DNA from: Microdochium bolleyi
Taxonomy: Eukaryota > Ascomycota > Sordariomycetes > Xylariales > Microdochiaceae
Length of the DNA stretch: 64,000 nt
Assembly: GCA_001566295.1 (NCBI GenBank)
Contig: KQ964252.1
Location: 868,001 to 932,000, forward strand
Direction of reading: 5' to 3'
Positions 44,977-55,670 of this stretch are shown here, piece after piece; the first letter of the stretch is position 1; each line of letters opens with the position of its first letter. A program made the translations under genes and the position numbers. The notes below the pieces were generated by a model. It worked only from the letters and a program-made list of their open reading frames with translations, was not told the origin of the DNA and searched no databases.

Positions 44977-46400
44977 AAGTAACGTAGTTTAGGTAAGTTA
45001 TCTAGAGTGATAAGTACTTTATATGGCGCAGCGATAGATAGGGTCAAGAATAGGTTCAGTAGATAAGAGGGAGGTAGCTTCAGAGTACGATTTCTCAGTC
45101 TCTATAATAAAGTAATTTAAGCTCTTCTAGCCTTAAGAGCTTTAGATTAGAAGTACATATAGGGTAAAGCTAAGAAAATGCGTTATCCTCAATGTTTTAA
45201 TACAGTTTCAGGTATAGTAATCGGGGCCCTACAGTAATCCTCCCGAATACCCTAACGCTAAAAGAGGAGGCGTAATAGGCGCTATATGCTAAGACTATAT
45301 ATGTATCGAAGAGTGCCTCCTTATAATAATAGATACTATCTTTATGTACAATATTACGCCTATTTTCATAGTTAAAGTCGTAAAGGAATAACTCAATAAT
45401 AAAAGGTTCCCAGTACTAGTCTGGCCTAGCTACCTTTTAGCCCGGACTCTGGCGGTTTATGTTATTTTTGCGCCCCAGCTGTACATCTTGGAGAACAATA
45501 AATAGATGTTACTATTGACAATCTATACACTATGTAATATCAATCGTCTACCATCAAACTATCTCCTGATGATAATTACAAGATACCATCTTCTACATAC
45601 CTTATACACCCGATCCCAGAAGATATAGCTTGGTATTAGTTAGACTTGTGTCTTTATATAGTCACTTTCTTGGAACCTCTTAGTGTTAGAAGTACGATTC
45701 GATCTATGAGCTACCTCCCACTTTACTAAGTATTGTATGTACATATTGAAATGCTAGGTTTATATTACAAAGGAGCGTTGATATCTATATGATATAATAC
45801 AGAACAAAAGCTACTTGATATTATAAGACTCCTCGTAGTGAACGTGACTAGAGTGTATGAAAATGTCATCTTATGACTTTATACCGTAGTCAAAGTCCTA
45901 TCCATCATCCTACATACTTTTGGAAGACTGCGTATGAGTTATAATGAAAAAGTGCTCCAATGTCGTAAAGTATAATAATAGCCGTGACCGCATTTTTCTG
46001 GCTGTGCCTTAAGTCCGAAAACTCTGGTTTGTGTGTGCCGTACGCTATGTACTCCCAATATGGCGAGATCGAGGAGAGTAGGGGGGTTGGAGGGTATTGC
46101 GCAGCGGGTTTCTAAACCTCCTTACTATACTCGAGCGCATGAGGGAAAGGCTGAGTGGCCCCGTATATAGGGATCATGGAGATATCCGTCGCCCCTCTGT
46201 GACTCAAAATCAGGGTATTTAATCTGATATCGGTGTTTTCAAGTTTCAGGGTCAAGTTGTACTTGAGTATTAATGAGGCTCAAGTTATTTCAGCTCCAGG
46301 TGTATGTAGTCTAGCCAAACATTGAACCACTAGGTTTCGCTGCGCTAGGTGGCTCTATCATTGGAGTACTCTTGCTAGAATTCAAATTGCACCCGAGCTT

Positions 46401-47723
46401 TATCAATTATACACCGTGGGTGTCGGCCGGATACGTTTGTGGGTGGATCCGGTGTTCTTGCACTAGCACTGAGGCAAAATAGCATGTTCGAGCATTGTAA
46501 CCGTGCAGGGGGCGGTTGTTGATGGGCCGATCAGGTGCTGACACTCTAAACCTGTATGTTTCACGGTTGCGCTTCTTATACGTTGACACTACCATGTATC
46601 GCGTGACGGCAGCACGTAGGTCCCGACGCGCGAGTTGTGCCTTCACCAGCTCGATGGATGATTCCTCTATTTCATAGCTCCTGCGTGGTTTGGGCTCGCT
46701 ATGATCACCCCTGTCCTCGAAATTGCACCAGTCCAACCCTCGACCCTCGAGTTAGTGGTGCTGTTGCCCCCCTTCTCTCTCTCTCTCTCTCTTCTCTGTG
46801 AGACTGCCTGAACTAGTGGTGAGTCCTGCGATGATCCCTGTACTGTAAGCCACTGCACAGCTGCGGCAACACCGTCGTAATGGCGGTGGAATTTCTTTTT
46901 GCCTTGTGGGTTGTTTTGCTACAATAATCGTCAAAACCCGCTCACCCCACGAGCGCATGGCTTTGCATTACAAGCAGCCATGCCAAAGAGAACCCTGTGC
47001 CCCGGGAATTCCCACGGCTCCCACATCATTCCATAGCTGTATGTAATACTAGATCGTTATCACACTGAACCAGATTAACCGTGCTTAGAATAAGATCCAA
47101 GTATAGAATACAGGCTTGAACCGGCCTGAAGTAGTGGTAACCGATCAGGCTCATCTCGCAGTAGAACTTATAGAGCATCGTATGGGACGGATCGAACATT
47201 GTACTTACATAGCTAATAGAGGAAAGTTATCATCAGCTTCACAAGACTATATACTTGAAAGCAGAGAAATGCAGGCTTTGAGCACTACCTGTATTGCTCT
47301 GCCTTAGCAAACCAGGGTCGTAAGGAAGACAAAGTCTCCGTGTCTGGATTGACTGAGTGGCGAGGTCATGAAGGCAGGTGGCACAAGTACTACGCATGTG
47401 TGTAGTCTCTATCCGAGATCAGTTCCTACAGCCGATAGCTACGTCTCCTTCTCCGTGCTGTTAAGCGTCAGACAAGTTACTGGGAAAGATAAACCCTAAT
47501 CTCACACGGACAGCAGATCCAGAAGAGTGCAAGTCTAAAATGTCCCGAATACAAGGACGCCACCAATATGCAGATATTGTTCTAGTATACACTATTGACA
47601 CGGGCACCTGTCTTGAACTTGGGACACGCTCGTTTCCTGTCATGGCCCACTGCGTACCAAATCCAAACAGTCATTACAATCACTCGCTCTCAAAACAGGA
47701 AACAAGGCCTGCTAACGACCACA
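46401..47723. other. Intermediate-GC border of the island and KGD2 3' side
   Basis: Composition recovers to roughly 45–50% GC. A minus-strand frame at 46407–46736 starts with TTG and matches nothing. A CT microsatellite lies at 46775–46792. No gene supported. Confidence 0.45.
46775..46792 (+). repeat. (CT)9 microsatellite
   Basis: Nine uninterrupted CT units. Confidence 0.9.
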
Positions 47724-49217
47724 TCACAGGAGCATGCGTCTCGGGTCCTCGATGTACTCCTTGATCTTTACAAGGAACTGGACAGCTTCCCGGCCGTCCA
47801 AGAGACGGTGGTCGTAAGTCAGAGCCAAGTACATCATGGGGCGGATCTCGACCTTGCCATTGACAGCGATCGGGCGCTCCTTGATGGCGTGAAGGCCAAG
47901 TACGGCACTCTGAGGCAGGTTGATGATAGGCGTGCCCATGAGCGAGCCAAAGACACCGCCGTTGCTGATGGTGAAGGTGCCGCCAGCCATGTCCTCAATG
48001 GTGAGCTTGCCGTCGCGAGCCTGATTGAAAAGGAACGAAAATGTCAGCGCTTGTATCAGGTTGAGTTTAGTGCAGAGCAGCTGACCTTCTTGCCCATGTC
48101 GGCGATGGACTTCTCGATGCTGACCATGTCCATGGTCTCGGTGTTGCGGACCACCGGGGTCACGAGACCCTTCTCCGTAGCGACGGCAACACTGATGTCA
48201 ACGTAGTCTCGGTAGACGATTGTGTCACCGCCGTTCTCGCCCTCGATGGAGGCGTTGACCGCGGGGAGGTCGCGCATAGCCAGGACACTAGCGCGAGCAA
48301 AGGCGCTCATGAAGCCGAGCTTGACACCAGTCTTCTTGAGCACCTCATCCTTGTACAGCTTGCGGAAGTCCATAAGGGCAGACATGTCGACCTCGTTGAA
48401 GGTGGTGAGAGACGCGGCCGTGTTCTGGGACTGCTTGAGGCGCTCGGCGATGCGGAGGCGCATACGGTTCATCTTGACCTGTAGAAGCGGTTAAATTATG
48501 ACAATACCAAAAGAGAATACCCCATGGCCGAGCTCGAACTTACGCGACGCTCCTCGCGGCTTCCGAGGGCAGAGCCCGAAGACTCCTTGGACGGCTGGGC
48601 ATCCTTCTTGGCCGGGGCAGATTCCTTCTTGGGAGCTGGGGCGTCCTTCTTAGGCTCAGGCTTGGATTCGGGTTTCGACTCGGACTCCTTGGGGGCTTCA
48701 GGTTTGGTCTCGGCTTCTGAAGGCGCGGGCTTGGCCTCAGACGAGGCGTCCTCCTTCTTAGGAGCCTCCTTGGACTCGCCGCCCGCTGGGGCGCCGCCAA
48801 GTTCGATTTTGACTAGGTCCTGACCGACGGTCACGGTGTCCTCCTCGTTGGCGAAGAACTCCTTGATGGTACCGGCCTCGGTGGCATTGACAGCGACGTC
48901 TATCTGAATTCGGACCAATGGGTGAGCTAAGGAACTGTAGCTTTAGACGGGGGCAAGGCCAAATGACAACATACCTTGTCGGTCTCGATGGTGGCAATCT
49001 CCTCGTCGAGCTCGACGTAGTCGCCGACCTGCTTGCTCCACTGCTTGAGGGTACCCTCGGTGATGGACTCGGCCATCTGGGGCACCTTGACGATGGCGTC
49101 GGCATAGGTGCGGACATGATTCATGTAGGCTGTGAGAGGAAGACCACGCAGGGGCTGCTGCATAGGCCGGCGGGTAGAGACGAGGCGGGCTGCCGTGAGG
49201 GCTCTTCGGGACAACAT
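47724..49217 (-). CDS. KGD2: Dihydrolipoyllysine-residue succinyltransferase, 2-oxoglutarate dehydrogenase E2
   Basis: Core acyltransferase of the mitochondrial 2-oxoglutarate dehydrogenase complex in the TCA cycle. Four exons in transcript order: 48975–49217, 48544–48903, 48086–48478, 47724–48020, giving 430 residues. [18 protein letters not shown] is a typical mitochondrial presequence. The lipoyl domain carries ETDKIDVAVNA with the lipoyl Lys about 81, followed by a long Ala/Pro/Lys/Glu linker (about 125–190) and the catalytic domain from about 200. Active-site DHRLLDG is at about 402–408 (His 403). The E1/E3-binding domain seen in pyruvate dehydrogenase E2 is absent, as in this family. 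The first intron falls exactly after the lipoyl-Lys codon. In-frame sequence upstream of 49217 has no ATG. Confidence 0.95.
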
Positions 49218-50724
49218 GGCGAAAGCGTGGAGTGGTGACGAGGCGCAACGGGGCGACAGTGTGGCCAAGCGTGGCTGTGGTGTGGTACGGTGCGCGATTC
49301 AGCGGCACAACGAGAGGACAGGAGACGAAGGAAGCGGACGGCTACGATTGAGGGCAGCAGAAGGATGCGTTGTGAGGCAGTGGGAGAGAAAGGGTGCAAG
49401 CGGCAACGCAGATGCGTGGAAAAAAGCAGGCGTGTGCTGCTGCGACGGGCGCAGCTCCACGATGGATCACAGCTCCAGGTGACTGGACTGGCCGTCTCCG
49501 CGAGGTACAGGTACATTACCTACCACCACAGCGTACCCATAAGGAGCAAGTTGGGGCGCCAGATGGTCCGCGCACCTATTCCTCACACGCTGCCGCGCGA
49601 CTTGTTGCAACACAACACCCTGTTTCAACTACCATGCAGAGGCATTTGGCATTTTCTGCTCAGCTCAGCTCTGCCCCGTACCCAATCCGTTTACAATGAT
49701 CCCCTCAGTGCGGGACTCGTACAACTGTACATGTACAGAGGGACAGTAGCCCAGGTCCCGTGCTTCGTCTCTGGGTGACCTCGGGAGCCCTCGCAAACCG
49801 GTACCTCCGATGTCCCCACCTGGCTCTTCCGGCGCTAGAAATCGTCGGGCCAGACACACTGCCTCCCGCCAATCACTCCTCGCCGACATGTCCCGGCCAC
49901 ACGGCTTCATGCCATTTCATACTCGTCAGGATCCGCATACTGATGAAGGCAACGCATATCGAACTCACAATGTCCCTAAGCCTGGCAGAACATGCCAGCG
50001 CCTCGATCTCGTCACTCACAGGCTATCTTGGATGGAGCTTCAAGGACCTCTCCCACAGTGCCCGAGTACTTTCACAGCCGACGGTCGAAGCTGCGTGGGT
50101 TGAAATACATGTCATGTACTCCGTAATCTCCTACGCTACGTCAGACCTGTGCAAGCAGGCCATTCCCTTGCACAAGAATTTGGGACACTTGGCCCGCCCC
50201 AATGGCCATCCACATCGCCGGGATATGGGACCAGCTGGCGAGCAGCTGAGTGCTGAGTCTCGAGGCCCATCGCTGGCACTGTGCCCGCCTCGCAGCCGTC
50301 GAGGGCGAGAGCAGCGTGCAAAATGCCCCTACCCGGGAGGCTGGCTTATGTCACCCAGAGCCCTGTACAGGCAAGCTCGACTCGCAGCCTCGCACTGCCG
50401 TGCCTGTGGCATCCACCGAGCTTTGCAACTCGCCCCGTTCAATTGGTTGTGTGTGTCTTGACATCAATTCCCGCCTCAGTGTCAACAGGGCTTCACTGCA
50501 TCCTCGTCCGACCGCCGCCCTCGCCCCTCCGCTCACTCAAGAGACGCTGATCGACCTCGCCCGCGACGCTTCGTCAAAACAACGTGCCTGGCGCCCGGCA
50601 TTGGTTTACTCTTCGACGCCGCCGGTCCTGGAAATACCAATCCGACCCACGACTGGCATCCGGCCTTCGGCCTCCCTTCCATCGTTCGCGGTCCACGTCC
50701 TCACACGCACCTGCCAATTTCAAG
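49218..50724. promoter_or_regulatory. Intergenic between divergent KGD2 and complex I B22 genes
   Basis: 1.5 kb with the promoters of two mitochondrial genes. Several frames over 100 codons start with non-ATG codons or lack family features. No named element seen. Confidence 0.4.
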
Positions 50725-51553
50725 ATGTCGAACCGACAGGCTGCTTTGTAAGCCTCCAGCCTCGCGCTCAGTGACACCTTCGTGCTGTTCAACGCTCTGA
50801 CAACAGCCCCGCACAGGTCTCTCTACCGGCGCTCGCTGAAGCTCGCTCTTGACTGGGCCGTCCACCGTCATCTCTGGCGCGGCCAGGCGCTATACATTAG
50901 GTCCTTATTTGAGGCGAACCGCAACATTACCGATGTCAGGAAACAGAGGGTACGAGTCTCCCCATTTTGAAGTCGTGCGGTCTCTTCCCGTTTATACTGC
51001 ACATCGCGACGCACCGAAAACGACCTCCGGCAGTGCCGAGCACCTTCGACAGTACCTGCTACGCTCAATCATGCGAGGCAAAAAGCCGAGCCGAGCCGAG
51101 CCACGAATACACGATTGAATCCTCGCTGGCAGTGGTGATGCCTGATAGCAGATGTGGATGGATAAGGCGCTGACCTTGATGGCATTCCATACAGGCATTA
51201 TTGAGCGAGACAGAAAAGCTCCTCGAGACGTGGAAGCACCCAGATCCGTACTGTCACCCGACAGCCCCAGGAGGTATGTGTTGCAGGGTCTAGCCAGACT
51301 TTGCTTTCACAAGCTAACAAGTTCATCAGGCTCCAAGTACGAAAGGAACCTGCCAGCACACACGACAGACGGTACGTATCTGCACATTCCCGTTCCTTTA
51401 TGCAATACTAGTCCCAGCTTTTGGCGTCGTGGAGCGTCCTCGTACCACAATGTGCTACGGTCATCCCCAGCCCCTGGAGCATATCTCTGCTCAAAGAACG
51501 ATCGCGATGGCTAACATATCCGCACTGCAGCTCCCCCGCCTCTGAAGTTCTAA
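50725..51553 (+). CDS. NDUFB9: Complex I B22 subunit (NDUFB9 type, LYR-motif protein)
   Basis: Accessory subunit of the membrane arm of mitochondrial complex I; LYR proteins bind acyl carrier protein through this motif. Five small exons: 50725–50747, 50817–50949, 51195–51273, 51330–51371, 51531–51553, giving 99 residues. Exon 1 codes MSNRQAA and exon 2 completes LSLYRRSLKLALDW, the LYR motif, then FEANRNITDVRKQR. The C-terminal half has ETEKLLETWKHPDPYCHPTAPGGSKYERN, the hallmark of this subunit, and ends APPPLKF. The first and last exons are only 23 bases each, so automated prediction may miss them. All joins keep the frame. Confidence 0.9.
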
Positions 51554-52473
51554 ACAGCTTAACCGAATACTTGGGAGCCACACACCAGGAGGCATCACGC
51601 AGGGCCGAGCAGCTCCATGAGAAGCGCCTTCATGGAGTCGAGTTGGCGGCTGCGCTTCAAACCTCCCAGCTTCCGAACCATGTACATAACTTCTGCATCT
51701 CGATATCTGTAATTCTGGCCATAGAGAGACGTAAAGGGACCAAGAGGACGGAGCGGCCAAGAACGTGAATATGGACATGCAGTCTGCTTGGTTGCAACCA
51801 CAATCATACTTAGCAAGACCATAGCAAACGCAAAGAAAGGCCAGGAGGACTATACCAGCTGTGGGACCCGGGAAGGAAGGAGCACAAGCAAAATAAAACA
51901 TATCAAGTCAACAAGTGGCTACTGGCAATCCGTTTCTAGCAGTGTGTTCCCACGGCCCGTGACTACTTGCTCGAACCACACGCGATGGCGATTGCCATGT
52001 TGTCACACAAATACTGAAACCGCGGCACGCCTAAGGCTGTGAGCACGATATAGCCAGCAAGTTGTCCAAACTGTGTGCGCGATCCACGAGCACTCCGCCT
52101 GTGGTAGATCTCATCCATGTGCCACAAGCCTGCCGGCCAGTGATACCAACACCAATATGGCTATTTAGCTTGACTCGCGTTGTGACCAAGAGCCGGTGCG
52201 GTTGGAAGCACTGCCCGGATGGACACATCAAGAGACTGGGGCGTTTCACAACACAAGATCGGCATTGGTATTTAGAAAGTTGTTCTCATTCGTGTGTCCA
52301 TTATCGCGAATCCATTGTCGCTTTTGAATGGATCATGTATGGTGTAATGTACAACCCCATGCATCAAAAGCAAATACCGTGCCCAAGCCGTGACCCCGTG
52401 GTTCATGAAAACGTCCCAAAAAATAAACCAGCCTGAAAAATCAAAAGGCAAACAAAAGCAGCAGAAACACCGT
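51554..52473. other. Intergenic between convergent B22 and histone H2A
   Basis: 920 bases between two stops. Only short frames are present; nothing else recognised. Confidence 0.4.
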
Positions 52474-53007
<534 letters not shown>

Positions 53008-53394
53008 TTTGATGGTTTGGGGGGGTTGGAAGTTGTGGGAGAAGAAGAGCGGTGTCTTAAAAGACTGAAGTCGCAAGTAGGCGAGGTGAGAGTGATGGTG
53101 GTTGATGGGAATGCTGGTGGATGGTGGATAGTGGGAGTGGGAGTGACAAGAGATGGCCCAGTGGGGGATGCGCGGCTTAAGTATTGTCAGTCGCGTCAGA
53201 GGCACAATCACGGATCACCAGGAGCGGGCAGGAAGGAGCCATGGAGCAAGGCCCTAGGCGCGGCTGCCGCTAAGCCCGAACAGGCCGTGCCTTGTCGCGC
53301 GTGGAGTGGGGGCATGCAAGATCACTGCACATGCCGGTACGTACCTGCCACACCGCGAGTCTACTGTACCCGCTGGGCAGCTCACCCCACAGAG

Positions 53395-53401
53395 CCAATC
53401 A
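53395..53401 (+). promoter_or_regulatory. CCAAT-type element CCAATCA
   Basis: CCAATCA, about 390 bases upstream of the H2A start. Fungal histone promoters often carry CCAAT elements bound by the HAP/NF-Y complex; binding here is inferred. Confidence 0.45.
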
Positions 53402-53494
53402 AGAGCTCAGATCAGAGCTTCTCGGAGCAGAAAAACAACAAAGAGCTCCTCCAGAAGTTGAGCCGCCCCGCCCATCCCCAACTGCGTATTATTG

Positions 53495-53501
53495 TGATTG
53501 G
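53495..53501 (-). promoter_or_regulatory. CCAAT-type element CCAATCA
   Basis: Second exact copy, read on the minus strand, about 490 bases upstream of H2A. Confidence 0.45.
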
Positions 53502-53790
53502 TCGGGCTCACTCTGATCTTAGGCAGCCGACGCATTCTTTGTCAGCATGGCAGGCCTGGCCATTTTCCCTTAATACCCCGTCGCCTGGCCCTCGTCCGTC
53601 CCTCAAATCCCAGACCTTTCCCTCTTTCTCCCGTTCACTCAGATGGCTTGGGACCCCAACGACTGAGACGCGCATCGGCACCACGGTCAAGCGATTCCGA
53701 CACGCCCACAGGCTGGCCAGCCCCCTCACCCCCCCAGGCGCTCTGGTCCTCTGGTGGGTAGGGATACCCAAAATCACTCGGGTCCTCTAC

Positions 53791-53940
53791 TTGACCTTGA
53801 CTTGTCAGGGTCAACAGCATCGCCCACCTGCCTTGACCTTTCCTTTTCCTCTAGTTCTCATCTCTTTACCCTTTTACCTTTTGCCTTTTGACATACTTGA
53901 CCTATTCACTTTGACATATTTTCCTTTTTGACTTTTTGAC
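53791..53940 (+). repeat. TTGAC array in a T-rich tract
   Basis: Eight TTGAC pentamers on the plus strand, starting at 53791, 53797, 53833, 53888, 53897, 53911, 53928 and 53936, and one on the minus strand (53810–53814). Spacing is irregular. Confidence 0.8.
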
Positions 53941-54410
53941 TTGGATTTTTTTCTCTCCATTTTGATGGTCCTATGGTGTGAATTTTCATGTGAGATACAT
54001 GGGGTCTACAGCATGGCAATCTTCCGCATGTGTACGCATGTATAAATGGTATAGTGAACGGCAGGCCCAGGAGCCCAGGGTCTTGTAGTTATACAGAGCC
54101 TCAGAAAAATCTGGATCTGGGGAACTGTGGACTTCTGGGCCTTGGCGCATCATCGGGAAAGCGCTGTGGTCTTGCGAGGCAAGCATCGACAGCCTGCTGG
54201 CTGAGAGCTGGCATGACACGCACGATGCACTGAAACCCACAAAATAGGCATGCGAAAGCATCTGGGTGGCCGGTGCCGTCCATCCGGGCGGAGAGCCTGG
54301 GGTGCGCACTGCGGGCATGGCAATGCGGTGAGCAAGCACTGCGAATAGCCTCAAACAAACACGCACACACATGGCGGTGTCGAGCTCTCGCGGCACGTCA
54401 TGGTCGGTGC

Positions 54411-54436
54411 TGCAGGTGCAGGTGCAGGTGCAGGTG
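54411..54436 (+). repeat. (TGCAGG)4 microsatellite
   Basis: Four exact TGCAGG hexamers plus TG. Confidence 0.9.
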
Positions 54437-54530
54437 GGGCAGGCGCGCGGCAGTGATTCTGGCTTGCCATGGCTTGCCTTCATGTTGCGTTGCGTGCTTG
54501 CAGCAGCGCCCTTCGAAAGGCTGAATTATT

Positions 54531-54537
54531 TGATTGG
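54531..54537 (-). promoter_or_regulatory. CCAAT-type element CCAATCA
   Basis: Third exact copy in the interval, read on the minus strand, about 640 bases upstream of the H2B start. Confidence 0.45.
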
Positions 54538-55172
54538 CCAGCATCCATGAAAAACGCCCCATGATCCGTTCCCCAGCCATTTCCGCTTCGGGAGAGCTCT
54601 CCTTAGGTGCAGACGAGTGTCTCGCAGGGCTTTGTCCTAGAGTGCACTGGTGGTCGGCTTCCAGCCGCTACGTAGCAGGAAGATGTTCAGAATCTATGCC
54701 CTTGGCGAGCATTCGAGCAGGCATATGCGCAGCATGAGCGTTGCCCCGACGTGCAACTTTTGACTCGCGAGGCATCCTCGATCGTGGACATGGGACATCT
54801 CCGTTCGACGGTTGGACTGCCTGGGACGGGCGGATCAGGGCAGAGCAGGTGCGCGCGGGCAGGGGTCAGGCGGGTGGTTGTCGCGGTCGCCCCACCGGCG
54901 CGTCGGGCGTGTGTGGTGCACCTGGAACCCGGCCACTCGACCAGCACCCATGCCCGCCTGCGCTGCTGCTCTGCTAATCAGTAACCACGCTAGCGCCTAC
55001 CGCGTCTCGATACAAAAGGTTGCCCACCCCCATCACGCCTCCTCTCTCTTCCCCGACAACACCTCTACCATCCCACATCAACAGCTTCAGCCATCCACCA
55101 CACCAATCTCATCTGGACTCTCCAGCCAAATAAACCTCTTTTCCACTCCCCCAAACCACACAAACCTTCGCA

Positions 55173-55670
55173 ATGGCTCCCAAGGCCGCCGACAAGAAGC
55201 CCGCCTCCAAGGCTCCCGCCACTGCCTCCAAGGCTCCCGAGAAGAAGGATGCCGGCAAGAAGACTGCCGCCACTGGCGACAAGAAGAAGCGCACCAAGGC
55301 CCGCAAGGAGACCTACTCCTCGTACATCTACAAGGTCCTCAAGCAGGTCCACCCTGACACCGGTATCTCCAACCGTGCCATGTCCATCCTGAACTCCTTC
55401 GTCAACGGTAAGCTACACCCGCAGCACGAGCAGCAGCGCGTGTTCCCTGTTCACTTTGGACTCGTCCACTAATTCCATATCGCACTTTCAGACATCTTCG
55501 AGAGAGTCGCCACTGAGGCTTCCAAGCTTGCTGCCTACAACAAGAAGTCCACCATCTCTTCGCGAGAGATCCAGACCTCTGTCCGCCTCATCCTGCCCGG
55601 TGAGCTGGCCAAGCACGCCGTTTCGGAAGGCACCAAGGCTGTCACCAAGTACTCTTCCTCCACAAAATAA
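55173..55670 (+). CDS. htb1: Histone H2B
   Basis: Core nucleosomal histone, 137 residues from two exons, 55173–55407 and 55492–55670. A Lys/Ala-rich N-terminal tail ([16 protein letters not shown]...) is followed by [49 protein letters not shown], and the C-terminal [22 protein letters not shown], with the conserved Lys in AVTKY that is the substrate of Bre1 ubiquitination and Ubp8 deubiquitination. The leader just upstream is rich in C, A and T, typical of highly expressed fungal genes. Both joins and ends are clear. Confidence 0.97.

Larger units (their letters stand above)
36562..46400. repeat. AT-rich, TpA-rich gene-free island (probable RIP-affected repeat relics)
   Basis: GC falls sharply after the esterase stop: hand-counted lines inside give about 23–43% G+C, while flanking genes are well over 50%. 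TpA is plainly frequent and no frame exceeds about 110 codons. The pattern is what repeat-induced point mutation (C to T, mainly at CpA) leaves in Pezizomycotina. Only one stretch, 44590–44976, still resembles a protein. I see no long terminal repeats by eye, and no ribosomal, tRNA or telomeric sequence. Small repeats and palindromes are listed separately. Confidence 0.8.
53008..55172. promoter_or_regulatory. Divergent H2A–H2B intergenic region
   Basis: 2.17 kb, long for a fungal H2A–H2B pair. It contains three CCAATCA heptamers (listed separately), a TTGAC-rich pyrimidine tract at 53791–53940, and a TGCAGG microsatellite at 54411–54436. Long open frames across it are low-complexity and match nothing. 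Confidence 0.6.

Noticed and set aside
46407..46736. 109-codon minus-strand frame at the right border of the island
   Set aside because: Starts with TTG, no family match, lies in intermediate-GC border DNA.
49760..50461. 233-codon plus-strand frame upstream of the B22 gene
   Set aside because: Starts with a non-ATG codon and has no domain or conserved pattern.
53017..53931. 304-codon plus-strand frame antisense to the H2A 5' end
   Set aside because: Covers the histone promoter, composition is not protein-like and it contains the TTGAC/T-rich tract.
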